Source: Paenibacillus artemisiicola (lineage in GTDB: Bacteria; Bacillota; Bacilli; Paenibacillales; Paenibacillaceae). Taken from it: 51,396 nt of DNA. The translations under genes and the position numbers were made by a program. This document shows, piece after piece, positions 34,863 to 43,186 of this stretch. Location: the NCBI RefSeq assembly GCF_017652985.1, contig NZ_JAGGDJ010000040.1:1-51396 (forward strand), given 5' to 3'. The stretch's first letter is position 1. Every line of letters begins with the position of its first letter. A model generated the notes under the pieces. The model worked only from the letters and a program-made list of their open reading frames with translations, did not search any database and had not been told where the DNA came from.

Positions 34863-35561
34863 TCAGAATGCATCCTTCGAACCAAAGAGCACTTTAATGG
34901 TTCTTAAGATAATCTTAAAATCAAAGATCAGCCCTCGTTGCTCAATATATTGCAAATCCAATTCGACCATTTCACTGAAACTCAACTCATTTCGACCGCT
35001 TACCTGCCAAAGCCCTGTACAGCCTGGCGTGACCTTTAAACGAAGCTTATCGTAGTTCGTATATTCCTTTACTTCTCGGGGAAGCGGCGGTCTCGGGCCT
35101 ACAAGCGACATTTCTCCTCGTATGACGTTCCATAATTGCGGCAACTCATCGATACTGGTCCTACGAATAAATCCCCCAATTTTTGTTATCCTAGGGTCTT
35201 TTTTTATCTTGAACATGGGGCCGCTTATTTCGTTTTTCTCCAATAGTTCTTTCAGCATATCTTCAGCATTAGAAACCATCGAACGAAATTTGTACATCTT
35301 GAAAGGCTGTTCGTTCTTGCCAATTCTAATTTGATGAAAGAATATGGAGCCTTTTGGATCTTCTAATTTGATTATTACTGCAATCAACACTAATAATGGC
35401 GATAACAAGAGGATTCCTGCTGAAGCGCCTATAATATCGGCAGCTCGCTTCGCCCTTAGATAAAGCCTAATTTGTCTCTTCCGCGTGAGGCTATAGCTCT
35501 TCACCAAAGAACCGCCCTCTGCCAAGGCTTCAACATCGTTTCTTTGCTGTAATGGGGCCAT
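34863..35561 (-). CDS. Undecaprenyl-phosphate sugar-1-phosphate transferase (initiating)
   Basis: 232 residues with one N-terminal membrane helix (about 38-60), the F-K-M-Y-K-F-R-S-M motif near residue 88, and the conserved D-E-L-P-Q-L-W-N-V and S-L-V-G-P-R-P-P-L-P stretch. This is the bacterial sugar transferase family (EpsL/WbaP C-terminal type). It links the first sugar phosphate to undecaprenyl phosphate, starting the repeat unit. Start at 35561 with GAGGTGAT. First sugar is probably glucose or galactose, not provable here. Confidence 0.92.
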   Translation of the reverse strand: MAPLQQRNDVEALAEGGSLVKSYSLTRKRQIRLYLRAKRAADIIGASAGILLLSPLLVLIAVIIKLEDPKGSIFFHQIRIGKNEQPFKMYKFRSMVSNAEDMLKELLEKNEISGPMFKIKKDPRITKIGGFIRRTSIDELPQLWNVIRGEMSLVGPRPPLPREVKEYTNYDKLRLKVTPGCTGLWQVSGRNELSFSEMVELDLQYIEQRGLIFDFKIILRTIKVLFGSKDAF

Positions 35562-35579
35562 ATGTATATCACCTCATTA

Positions 35580-36467
35580 TTAAAAAATTTTATTGAGTCG
35601 TTCTCGCGCGATTATTTCCTCCATGGCCGCTAATAAAGGTGTTCTCAGCTCTTTATTCATTAAAGCGAAATCGATTGTTGTCATGATAAATCCAAGCTTC
35701 TCACCGACATCATATCGAATGCCATCGAAATCAAATGCATAGACGCCCTCAGATTCATTGAGTTTTTGGATGGCATCCGTTAACTGAATTTCTCCGCCAG
35801 CTCCTTGCTCCTGGCTTGCCAGATAATCGAATATTTCCGGAGTCAAAATATACCGGCCCATGATGGCAAGATTAGAAGGAGCTGAACCCAACTTTGGCTT
35901 CTCGACAAAGCGATTGACTTGATGCAACTTTCCATTCCGCTCTATGGGATCAACAATCCCATAACGCTCTGTCTGCTCATACGATACCGGTTGAACACCA
36001 ATAATTGAGCGTTCTGTTATTTCGAATTGATTAATCAGCTGCTTCGTGCAAGGGATATCCGAGACCACAATATCATCCCCGAGCAATACTGCGAATGGCT
36101 CGTCGCCAATGAAATTGCGAGCACACCACACGGCATGGCCTAATCCCTTCGCTTCTTTTTGCCTAATATAATGAATATCTACATGAGATGACTTTTGCAC
36201 TTCTTCTAATAAACTATATTTTCTCTTTTCCATTAAATTGTGTTCTAATTCAAATGCAATATCGAAATGATCTTCAATGGCTCTCTTGCCTTTACCGGTG
36301 ACAATAATGATATCTTCTATTCCAGATGCAATCGCTTCTTCGACTATGTACTGAATTGTCGGCTTGTCGACAATAGGCAGCATTTCCTTGGGCATTGCTT
36401 TGGTAGCCGGCAAAAACCTTGTACCTAATCCGGCAGCTGGAATAATAGCTTTCCTTACTTTCTTCAT
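35580..36467 (-). CDS. galU: UTP-glucose-1-phosphate uridylyltransferase
   Basis: 295 residues, the standard GalU length. N-terminal I-P-A-A-G-L-G-T-R-F-L-P-A-T-K-A-M-P-K-E is the nucleotide-binding signature; G-D-D-I-V-V near 130 and F-V-E-K-P near 188 complete the active site. It makes UDP-glucose, which Ugd converts to UDP-glucuronate. It is the first gene after the structured leader and terminator at 36.5-36.7 kb. Confidence 0.95.
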   Translation of the reverse strand: MKKVRKAIIPAAGLGTRFLPATKAMPKEMLPIVDKPTIQYIVEEAIASGIEDIIIVTGKGKRAIEDHFDIAFELEHNLMEKRKYSLLEEVQKSSHVDIHYIRQKEAKGLGHAVWCARNFIGDEPFAVLLGDDIVVSDIPCTKQLINQFEITERSIIGVQPVSYEQTERYGIVDPIERNGKLHQVNRFVEKPKLGSAPSNLAIMGRYILTPEIFDYLASQEQGAGGEIQLTDAIQKLNESEGVYAFDFDGIRYDVGEKLGFIMTTIDFALMNKELRTPLLAAMEEIIARERLNKIF

Positions 36468-36516
36468 CTTCGCTCACCCTACCCCATTTATTCTCTATTC
36501 AGTGAATCAAGCTGCT

Positions 36517-36562
36517 AAAAAAAAGAGCTATGCTTTCCAACTATAATGTAATGCGTAACTCC
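36517..36562 (-). terminator. Internal intrinsic terminator before galU
   Basis: On the minus strand GGAGTTACGC (36553-36562) pairs with GCATAGCTCT (36524-36533), with one mismatch, and eight Ts follow. It lies inside the polysaccharide operon, directly after the structured element at 36.59-36.74 kb. Read-through would need antitermination. Confidence 0.65.
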
Positions 36563-36589
36563 CTTTTTTAGATCTTGATATTCATTAGA

Positions 36590-36740
36590 GTTTAAACTTT
36601 ATAAACAAGATGGGCATTAAACCCGACCTCACATCACACCATCGACGATAAACGTCTAAGGCTTATTAAGCCCACAGCATGACCGAGTGCCTACAGTGAT
36701 AAAGGTGCAGTAGACATTACCTCAAATACGTGCAAGGATC
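36590..36740 (-). ncRNA. Candidate EAR (epsC-type) antitermination RNA
   Basis: The 281-bp gap between the tyrosine kinase and galU genes is unusually rich in hairpins on the minus strand: GGCTT-AAT-AAGCC, GACG-TTTAT-CGTC, GGG-TTTAATG-CCC, and a longer CTAC...GTAG stem. ATCAC in one loop can pair with GTGAT downstream, a possible pseudoknot. EAR elements lie at the same place, between the early regulatory genes and the first biosynthetic genes of Bacillales eps operons, and promote processive antitermination. The terminator that follows fits this. Not checked against the Rfam model. Confidence 0.55.
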
Positions 36741-36748
36741 AAAGCCTA

Positions 36749-37438
36749 TTATTCATTCGTATTGTAGTAATAATATTGATTGTTATGTTTGGATTGGCTC
36801 TTGTTATTCAGCACAACGCCCAATACATTTGCTTTCGCATGATCCAAATTCGATTTAGCCTTCATTACTAATGACCTTTTCACTTTTCCGGCATGTACTA
36901 CCAAGACAACTCCATCGCAATATGCAGAAATAACTAAGCCATCCGTTACCGCAAGAATCGGGGGCGTATCAAATAGAATCAGATCGAACTCTTGTTTTAG
37001 CTCTTCGATAAGAGCTAGCATTCGCTGCGATCCTAAGATCTCTGAAGGATTAGGAGGAATTGGCCCAGATGTTATAACAGATAAGTGATCCACACTAGTA
37101 TCTCGAATAACCTCCGCCAGTATATTCTGATTGAATAGTGCACTGGTAAGTCCTACTCGGTTGGTTAGTTGAAACACAGCATGAAGAGAAGGCCTGCGCA
37201 AATCGCCGTCGATCAGCAACACTTTCTTACCTTCTTGAGCATAGGCGATCGCTAGATTCGTTATCGTGGTGGTCTTTCCTTCTCCCGCAAGCGCAGAAGT
37301 GGCCATTAATACCTTAATTCCCTTATCAATTGCGGAAAATTGAATGTTGGTTCGCAAAGAACGATATGCTTCAGAAATTGGAGATTTGGGATTAAGTAAC
37401 GTAACAAGCGTATTATTTTGTTGCATATACACCTTCAC
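36749..37438 (-). CDS. Bacterial tyrosine kinase, CpsD/CapB family
   Basis: 229 residues with Walker A A-G-E-G-K-T-T-T near residue 52, Walker A' V-L-L-I-D-G-D-L-R-R-P near 73 and Walker B L-I-L-F-D-T-P-P-I near 155. The C-terminus has the autophosphorylated tyrosine cluster (Q-Y-Y-Y-Y-N). It needs the membrane protein encoded just upstream as activator and controls chain length and export. The gene overlaps its activator by 26 nt. Confidence 0.93.
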   Translation of the reverse strand: MKVYMQQNNTLVTLLNPKSPISEAYRSLRTNIQFSAIDKGIKVLMATSALAGEGKTTTITNLAIAYAQEGKKVLLIDGDLRRPSLHAVFQLTNRVGLTSALFNQNILAEVIRDTSVDHLSVITSGPIPPNPSEILGSQRMLALIEELKQEFDLILFDTPPILAVTDGLVISAYCDGVVLVVHAGKVKRSLVMKAKSNLDHAKANVLGVVLNNKSQSKHNNQYYYYNTNE

Positions 37439-38156
37439 CTACCTGTTTTTGAATAGCCCTTTTTCCAGATTTCTTCATATCTGCTTTGCTAATCTTTTTG
37501 ATATAGGAGAGCATCGGAAGCTGCAAGGCTTGGATAACATCTTCTTCTGTCTTGATCGTATCGTCTAAATAATCCAGCAGGAATACCAGTCCAATGGAAA
37601 GCATTAATGAAACGATAAAGCTTATCACGACAAGCACCACTGGACTTGTGTTTATTGCCCCCCCTCCCTCGCTAGCATTCGCTTTGGAGAGTATCGTTAC
37701 ATTATCCACTTTCATGATTGAAGGAATTTCATTCTTGAATACGGTCGCTACTGCATTGACTACTTTGACTGCATGTTCATATGAACTATCCGTATAGCTC
37801 AGATTCATCACTTGAGATTTGTCTGAAGCACTTACCGCGATTCGAGAACTAATTTCACTTGGGGTCACTTTTAAATCGGGGTAGCCACTAACGACCTTAT
37901 CTAATATTGCAGATGACTTAATAATTTCTTTATAGGAACTAATAAGCATAATATTGGTCTGAATACTGCCGGAATCTATCTTTTCAGCTCCGTTAACTAC
38001 GTAAGATTGATTCACAATCAGCTTCGCCGAAGCTTGATAAACATCCGTAGTAAATAAAAAACTCTTAATTCCAGTTAACACACAAACCACTAGAACGATT
38101 GAAATAATGAGTATCAACTTCTTTCGAATCACATTCATAAACTGTTTCAGTTCCAA
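37413..38156 (-). CDS. Chain-length determinant / kinase activator, CpsC (YwqC) family
   Basis: 247 residues with two membrane helices (about 13-33 and 175-197) around an extracellular Wzz domain. The cytoplasmic tail after L-L-D-Y-L-D-D-T-I-K-T-E-E-D activates the partner tyrosine kinase in this family. Together they set polymer length and act with the PHP phosphatase upstream. Confidence 0.92.
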   Translation of the reverse strand: MELKQFMNVIRKKLILIISIVLVVCVLTGIKSFLFTTDVYQASAKLIVNQSYVVNGAEKIDSGSIQTNIMLISSYKEIIKSSAILDKVVSGYPDLKVTPSEISSRIAVSASDKSQVMNLSYTDSSYEHAVKVVNAVATVFKNEIPSIMKVDNVTILSKANASEGGGAINTSPVVLVVISFIVSLMLSIGLVFLLDYLDDTIKTEEDVIQALQLPMLSYIKKISKADMKKSGKRAIQKQVGEGVYATK

Positions 38157-38189
38157 TTAACAAACCCCCAATATATGGTAAAATTCCTA

Positions 38190-38945
38190 TTAGCGGAATA
38201 ACAATCTTCGCTTCTTCTTAGGAGTTTCAGCTAGAATTTCTTCATTTCTGAGAAGGCGCTCAGCGTTATTTCTTAAGCGCTCCACCTCTCTCTTCCCCAT
38301 ACGCCTTCCTATTAAGGTATAAGCCTCTTGCAGCGAAAACGTTCGATCCAGAGAGCTATGGGCATCTGACGAGACAAAATGTATCATTCTGCGGTTGTAT
38401 AATTGAAAGGAAAGCTTTTGTACTTTGCGCCCAAAGTAACCGGTAAGCGACTGGGAGGTCAGTTGGCAGAGCGCTCCCTTCTCGATCCAATCACGAACTA
38501 AATCAGGATTAGCACTAACTACTTTGTTCCGCTCCGGATGGGCAATTACAGGAATAATTCCTCGGATTGCAAATTCATATAACATATCCATGAAGTAACC
38601 AGGAACATGGTTTGAAGGCAGTTCCAGTAATATGTATCTGCTACCAGCCAAGGTTAGAAGTCCATTATGCTCCCATTCATCTAATAAGCCATCATGTACC
38701 CTAATTTCCTGGCCTGAATACACGGCTACCGGCAATCCTTGCCGCTGAAACAACTCATTCAATGCTCCAACAGATTGATTAACAACAGACGGAGGAGTCT
38801 CGAAGACTCCATTCCCATGATGTGGCGTTGCTATGATGGCATGAATTCCCTGATTTACTGCCTGTACTGCCATCTCAACGGCTTCGTTCTTACTTCGAGC
38901 TCCATCATCAATGGAAGGTAATATGTGTGAGTGAATTTCTACCAT
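38190..38945 (-). CDS. PHP-type protein-tyrosine phosphatase, CpsB (YwqE) family
   Basis: 251 residues with the metal-binding motifs H-S-H-I-L-P-S-I-D-D-G at residue 4, A-T-P-H-H near 38, A-H-P-E-R near 136 and S-S-D-A-H-S near 193. The enzyme dephosphorylates the CpsD kinase and so tunes polymer export. It is the first gene of the polysaccharide operon; the next upstream gene is divergent. Several operator-like repeats lie in the shared intergenic region. Confidence 0.93.
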   Translation of the reverse strand: MVEIHSHILPSIDDGARSKNEAVEMAVQAVNQGIHAIIATPHHGNGVFETPPSVVNQSVGALNELFQRQGLPVAVYSGQEIRVHDGLLDEWEHNGLLTLAGSRYILLELPSNHVPGYFMDMLYEFAIRGIIPVIAHPERNKVVSANPDLVRDWIEKGALCQLTSQSLTGYFGRKVQKLSFQLYNRRMIHFVSSDAHSSLDRTFSLQEAYTLIGRRMGKREVERLRNNAERLLRNEEILAETPKKKRRLLFR

Positions 38946-39014
38946 TATGATTCACCTTACTAAAATTTTTGTCATGCGTTGCCAAAACAACCCGTTTAAC
39001 TTTGACTGCCGACG

Positions 39015-39043
39015 GTAATACTAATGTCATGGTCTGGATACAA
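39015..39043 (-). promoter_or_regulatory. Candidate promoter of the polysaccharide operon
   Basis: Minus-strand TTGTAT (39038-39043) and TATTAC (39015-39020) are 17 bp apart. Both boxes are moderate matches. The operator-like repeat at 39036-39052 overlaps the -35, as it does at the lasso cyclase promoters. Confidence 0.45.
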
Positions 39044-39165
39044 ATCGTATCATTCTCTGTCCTTACTTTACGATACAGAACGTAACAAGTCAATACAAAA
39101 GTTATTGTTTTTTTGTTAGTGTGACGTTTCGTATCATTGAATGCATTTGTAAGCGTTTCGTATTA
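39036..39165. promoter_or_regulatory. Cluster of four operator-like repeats between PHP and XRE genes
   Basis: Copies of the TGATAC-N5-GTATCA pattern: GGATAC-N5-GTATCA (39036-39052), CGATAC-N5-GTAACA (39071-39087), TGTGAC-N5-GTATCA (39120-39136) and GTAAGC-N5-GTATTA (39149-39165). All keep the 5-bp spacer. The first two lie near the polysaccharide promoter and the last two close to the XRE start, fitting shared and autogenous control. Confidence 0.6.
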
Positions 39166-39197
39166 ATATGGAGATATAGCTAGTTAGGAGGAGATTT

Positions 39198-39581
39198 ATG
39201 GCCATCGGTAATCGGATTTCCAAACTAAGAGACGATCGGGGCTGGACGCAAGAACAGACCGCGGGGATGATGGGGATTTCACGGGCAGCTTTGTCTCATT
39301 ACGAGAAAAACCGTCGTGAACCCGATACGGAAACGTTATCGAAGTTTGCCGATTTGTTTAAAGTTTCTGTCGATTATCTCGTAGGGAGAACAAATACGCC
39401 TCATCAGATATTAGATGAACCCGTACGTGAATTTGTCGATGAAATCGATCAAGTCGACCTTACGGCGGATGACTTGTTAAGCAAGTACAATCTTTCAATT
39501 GATGGCCTCAGCTTATCAGAGGAAGAAGCGCGACGTTTCATTGCTTTCGTGAGGGCAGAGCGTAATATGAAGAAGCCCTAA
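39198..39581 (+). CDS. XRE-family transcriptional regulator
   Basis: 127 residues. The N-terminal helix-turn-helix (residues 5-60) includes W-T-Q-E-Q-T-A-G-M-M-G-I-S-R-A-A-L-S-H-Y-E and V-S-V-D-Y-L-V-G, typical of Cro/C1-type DNA-binding proteins. The C-terminal half is a short helical region (S-L-S-E-E-E-A-R-R-F-I-A-F-V) probably for oligomerisation. Start after AGGAGGAG. It is divergent from the polysaccharide operon with operator-like repeats in between, so it is the best candidate for the local regulator. Confidence 0.92.
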   Translation: MAIGNRISKLRDDRGWTQEQTAGMMGISRAALSHYEKNRREPDTETLSKFADLFKVSVDYLVGRTNTPHQILDEPVREFVDEIDQVDLTADDLLSKYNLSIDGLSLSEEEARRFIAFVRAERNMKKP

Positions 39582-39602
39582 TTAACTGCGGACATAATAA
39601 AT

Positions 39603-39631
39603 AAAACCATAGTCTGATTGACTATGGTTTT
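39603..39631. terminator. Terminator after XRE gene
   Basis: A perfect 12-bp stem (AAAACCATAGTC with GACTATGGTTTT) with loop TGATT, 22 bp after the XRE stop. The arms are A-rich then T-rich, so it could work in both directions. Confidence 0.75.
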
Positions 39632-39649
39632 GTCCAATAAGGGCAGCGG

Positions 39650-39889
39650 CTATGTAACCTTATCCGTTGAACCTAACGATGGTAATTCTATAGGCCAGTT
39701 GGTGAGGTCAACACCAAGTTGTTCTACGATCGTGCGAATGTCTAATGATATCGTTGGATTTTCCGTTTCGTCCACTTGATTACCTGTCTCTGTTCTCTTC
39801 ATTCCCCGGTTCCTACTCTCTTTAATTATCTCGAACCCGACCTTTGCCGACATTGGATCATGGTCAAAATTGCAATCCGCACAACCCAA
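39650..39889 (-). CDS. Doubtful small ORF
   Basis: 79 codons facing the XRE terminator. A shorter version from ATG 39802 (50 residues) has AGGA at some distance. The C-terminal part (T-I-S-L-D-I-R-T-I-V-E-Q-L-G-V-D-L) looks protein-like, but no family is recognised and no promoter is visible. It may be a remnant or chance ORF. Confidence 0.2.
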   Translation of the reverse strand: MGCADCNFDHDPMSAKVGFEIIKESRNRGMKRTETGNQVDETENPTISLDIRTIVEQLGVDLTNWPIELPSLGSTDKVT

Positions 39890-40100
39890 AAGACCACTCC
39901 CTTATTATTTCTCTCTAACCTCATCTTATCTAAATATCATTATAGTCAAATCATTCCAAAAAGGATGTCGAAGGTTGTGGGACCACCCTCACATTTTCCT
40001 TGTTTTTTTGTCGATTTTGAAAGAATAATCCACGTCTGTTAGCAGTCCTAACACTTCGCTCATAAAATCAAAAAGCCACCAGTGAACTTCTTCACTGCTC
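39890..40100. other. Intergenic stretch without recognisable gene
   Basis: AT-rich non-coding sequence between the doubtful ORF and the left IS remnant. The only structure seen is a 7-bp hairpin CAGTGAA-CTTC-TTCACTG at 40079-40096. Confidence 0.4.
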
Positions 40101-40510
40101 ATCCCCCTGTCAAGTAGACAACTGAAAAAAGCAAGCTGCTAACGCGTATCGATACTCAGTGGTGCACGTTGTTTGAGTTTAACCCGAAAGCGGTGGTAGT
40201 TGTAGTTTGATGCATACATTATCCAGCCTGGTTGCTTTGCAAGAGTGGCTGCCATCGTGTGTTGCACGCCTAAGACGTGTATTGGAAGCCCTGGTTAGAA
40301 TGGCTTCCACTACACGTATCTTTTTTGTCCACTTGCGCAATGATGCTGCACGTCGTTCTGTTGTGACAACAGCCACGCATTCGCCATACTTTCATGTGAT
40401 TTATTTTGTAGCCTGCTTCCCGCAGAGTGGTCGTCACGCGAGGGTAGCCGTATTCTGAATGCGTAAAAAGAATCGCCATCATATGCTCCTTGATCTCAAT
40501 GATCGTTGTC
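40101..40510 (-). mobile_element. Left IS3-like remnant
   Basis: Begins with ATCCCCCTGTCAAGTAGACA, which is close to the inverted complement of the end at 43888-43907. Minus-strand fragments still read G-S-H-S-C-K-A-T-R-L-D-N-V-C-I, a decayed form of the S-x-x-x-x-C-x-D-N-A-x-x-E motif of IS3-family integrase cores. Its first 70 bp closely match 43187-43256. Stops interrupt all frames and the right boundary is approximate. Confidence 0.6.
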
Positions 40511-40767
40511 TTGCTTCACTGCTCGCTGAGGCGGGTAAACGGTTGAGATTCATACGAATCGGTTTCAAAATCATCGGAATAGGCGTCAACGCTCTAATAG
40601 GAGATTGAAGCTTTCAGGAGTTAGTTCCAATTTAATAAGTCGTTACTCCCCCTTCGTGTAAGAGTCAAACAACTGCTTGATATGGACAGTTTGCCCACAC
40701 CATTTGTCTCATTTAAACATAGATTTATAGAAAGAAAAATTGAATTACAGTAGGAGGTGGATTTCAA
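40511..40767. other. Upstream region of the beta-helix gene
   Basis: No gene is visible. The region holds the leader and ribosome site (AGGAGGTGG at 40752-40760) of the next gene. No TGATAC-N5-GTATCA repeat is present, so the beta-helix gene is probably outside that control. Confidence 0.4.
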
Positions 40768-43044
40768 GTGGCGAGTTCTGATCAAGAGCAAATCATACAA
40801 ATGCAGCGCAGAATGTTCGGGTTACGAAATATTGACGGTCAAATTTATGATAGTTTTGATAAACCAGATACTATTCTAAATGGTACGCAGACGATTAGCG
40901 GCCATACTTGGCAAGTAGCCGGTACCGGTTACATGTCGGCCAAAATTAAAAATGGCGAACTAGTATCAGAAGGTATAAACTTTTATGCCAGCGTTGACTA
41001 TGGAAAACCGATCAAATATATGCAAACTACATTTAGTTTCACGAAAGTAAACGGACAAACTTCAGGGATCAACGACAATATCGTTATGATATTGCAAGGT
41101 GGAACTTTTAATTTAGGCACAATGATTCATTTGCTGATAGGCAAAAACAACTTCACGCTGATGAAGAGACTAAGCAACGGAAGCTTTATCATCGTTCCCG
41201 TCACTAAAGTAACGGATATCGTGAATGACAAGCGAATCGACGATTTCCCTTATAGCATGGAAATGGAATTGGAAGGCAATGTGCTGACCATCACGAATGG
41301 CTCAGATATCTATTCTGCAACAGACGATGACTTTGTTCTTATCGATCCTAGTAGAGCAACTATACAAATTGCACCTTTAGCCAATGCGCAGTTTATAGGT
41401 AAGTTTCACAGCATTGCAGTTGGTGAGAAATCACATGACAATGATCTGGTAAGCAAGAATGGTTTAACAAAAGCTGAGCTTATTCCACTGATTAATAATG
41501 CACCGCAAATCCTTTCGTTCAATAATTACGTTTCGAAGATTCCTAATTGGGTCAACATCACGCGCCCGCCTTATAATGCAGCACCAAATTCAGACATAAC
41601 GACCATTCTGCAGAACGCCATTAATAATCTGACCCGAGGCACGATCTATGTACCAGATGGCGATTATCTCATTAGTCAGACAATCAAATTAAAACCCAAA
41701 GTAAGCATGATATGCGGTAACACCACCGTATTCAAACCATCTGCTGCTGCGGATAATTTCAACATGTTCGAGTTCCCTGTGTATCAAGTGCAAAACGATA
41801 GAACGACATTCACAGGTCTAAGGATTAATGGTCTGAACAAGAATGTTATTGGTATAAAAGTGTTCAATGCAATTAATCTGATCTTCTATGATTGTATCAT
41901 TGAGAACTGTCAGGATACTGGACTCGAGTTGAATCAATCTCAATTCAATCAATTTTATAATCTCATATTGTTTAACAATAAAATCGGCCTCTTTATGAAC
42001 GCAGGAACAGGCAATCAGACCCTTACCGGCGGCAATTCCAATACATTCTACAATTTATCAATCATCAGCAATATTGTCGGCTGTCTAGTGCATCATGTAT
42101 CGGGAAATTATTTCTACATGACCATCCCGCTCGGGAATCGCGTCAGCTGCTTTGCTTTCTTTGACTGCTTAACCAACTATATTCATGGTGGTTGTCCTGA
42201 AGCTACTGGCAATACTGCACCCAATCCAGCGTCGATTGATATGAAAGGGAAGACGATTAAGAAGGCCACTATCTACAGCAGCAATTCCATTCTATGTATC
42301 GATAACTTGCAGAATAATGACGCTACCGTCAAACCATCTATCCTTCTCGAAAATGAAAGCGTATTAGACTATGGAAATCCAAGAGGTTACGGTCAGCCTT
42401 CCTACTCCCATGTCGCATGCGATTTCACAAGCAGTGTATCTCTGACAGGGAAGTTCGATGCCGTAGGCAACTTCGAGAATGTCAGCTCGGTCCCTTCTGC
42501 ATTAATTGTCAGAAGCAGAAACGCTTTCCTTATGAAAGACAATACCAAATACGATAAGTACATGCTCAATGCAGCAGTCAACCCCCTTGTACCATCAATT
42601 GTTAAACTCGGTACAGGAGGAATCGTATCCGTTTCGAACAAGAATGATACGGAGATGGGCTCTGTTAAAGCAGTGAAATTCAGTAATAGAGTAACTGTCG
42701 GAACAGATAAGGCCGTCATTTATGCATCTAATATTTTCCCAAATGGTGTAGGCAAGAAATATTCCGGCTTGGCAGTCAATTTGAAGACAGATGTTGACAC
42801 ATTGCTGAGAGTGGAGCTTGGGGAACCGAACGGAAGCGCAATGGATGTGAAGATCAAAGCAGGGGAATGGAAACGCGTTTGTTTATTTTGTAGTACACTT
42901 CCTAACTACAACGTTTTTTTCTGCCCATTGGATAATGCCGGAGCCGAGCTATTGGTTACGCGGCTGTGTTCCATCAATACAGATAATGAACAAGTCATGC
43001 TCAAACTACTACAAGGTTATTTTAACGACAATAGCAATTCATAA
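40768..43044 (+). CDS. Right-handed beta-helix protein, tailspike/pectate-lyase-like
   Basis: 758 residues starting at GTG with AGGAGGTGG upstream. There is no signal peptide. Residues ~1-235 form a beta-rich N-terminal domain. Near residue 285, I-T-T-I-L-Q-N-A-I-N-N-L-T-R-G-T-I-Y-V-P is the entry motif of pectate-lyase-3-type beta-helices, followed by Asn-rich strands up to about 560. The C-terminal ~190 residues look like a carbohydrate-binding beta-sandwich. Similar architectures occur in phage tailspikes and polysaccharide depolymerases. The gene lies alone between IS remnants. Polysaccharide binding or cleavage is inferred from fold; catalytic residues are not identifiable. Confidence 0.7.
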   Translation: MASSDQEQIIQMQRRMFGLRNIDGQIYDSFDKPDTILNGTQTISGHTWQVAGTGYMSAKIKNGELVSEGINFYASVDYGKPIKYMQTTFSFTKVNGQTSGINDNIVMILQGGTFNLGTMIHLLIGKNNFTLMKRLSNGSFIIVPVTKVTDIVNDKRIDDFPYSMEMELEGNVLTITNGSDIYSATDDDFVLIDPSRATIQIAPLANAQFIGKFHSIAVGEKSHDNDLVSKNGLTKAELIPLINNAPQILSFNNYVSKIPNWVNITRPPYNAAPNSDITTILQNAINNLTRGTIYVPDGDYLISQTIKLKPKVSMICGNTTVFKPSAAADNFNMFEFPVYQVQNDRTTFTGLRINGLNKNVIGIKVFNAINLIFYDCIIENCQDTGLELNQSQFNQFYNLILFNNKIGLFMNAGTGNQTLTGGNSNTFYNLSIISNIVGCLVHHVSGNYFYMTIPLGNRVSCFAFFDCLTNYIHGGCPEATGNTAPNPASIDMKGKTIKKATIYSSNSILCIDNLQNNDATVKPSILLENESVLDYGNPRGYGQPSYSHVACDFTSSVSLTGKFDAVGNFENVSSVPSALIVRSRNAFLMKDNTKYDKYMLNAAVNPLVPSIVKLGTGGIVSVSNKNDTEMGSVKAVKFSNRVTVGTDKAVIYASNIFPNGVGKKYSGLAVNLKTDVDTLLRVELGEPNGSAMDVKIKAGEWKRVCLFCSTLPNYNVFFCPLDNAGAELLVTRLCSINTDNEQVMLKLLQGYFNDNSNS

Positions 43045-43186
43045 CACAAAGGAGCTGAACCTCATTAAGATTCTGTCCTGAAGGTTATCGAACGTTACAC
43101 GTAACCGAACTTAATTCATTACCGGCTGACGATACCGCAATCGAGAATGATGTTAGTTACCAAAAAAGCAGATGGACTGGTCATAC
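43045..43186. other. Intergenic gap before right IS remnant
   Basis: Short non-coding stretch after the beta-helix gene stop; no clear terminator hairpin or gene was found. Confidence 0.35.

Noticed and set aside
40079..40096. Small hairpin as a terminator
   Set aside because: Only a 7-bp stem with no adjacent T-tract, and no clear gene ends there.
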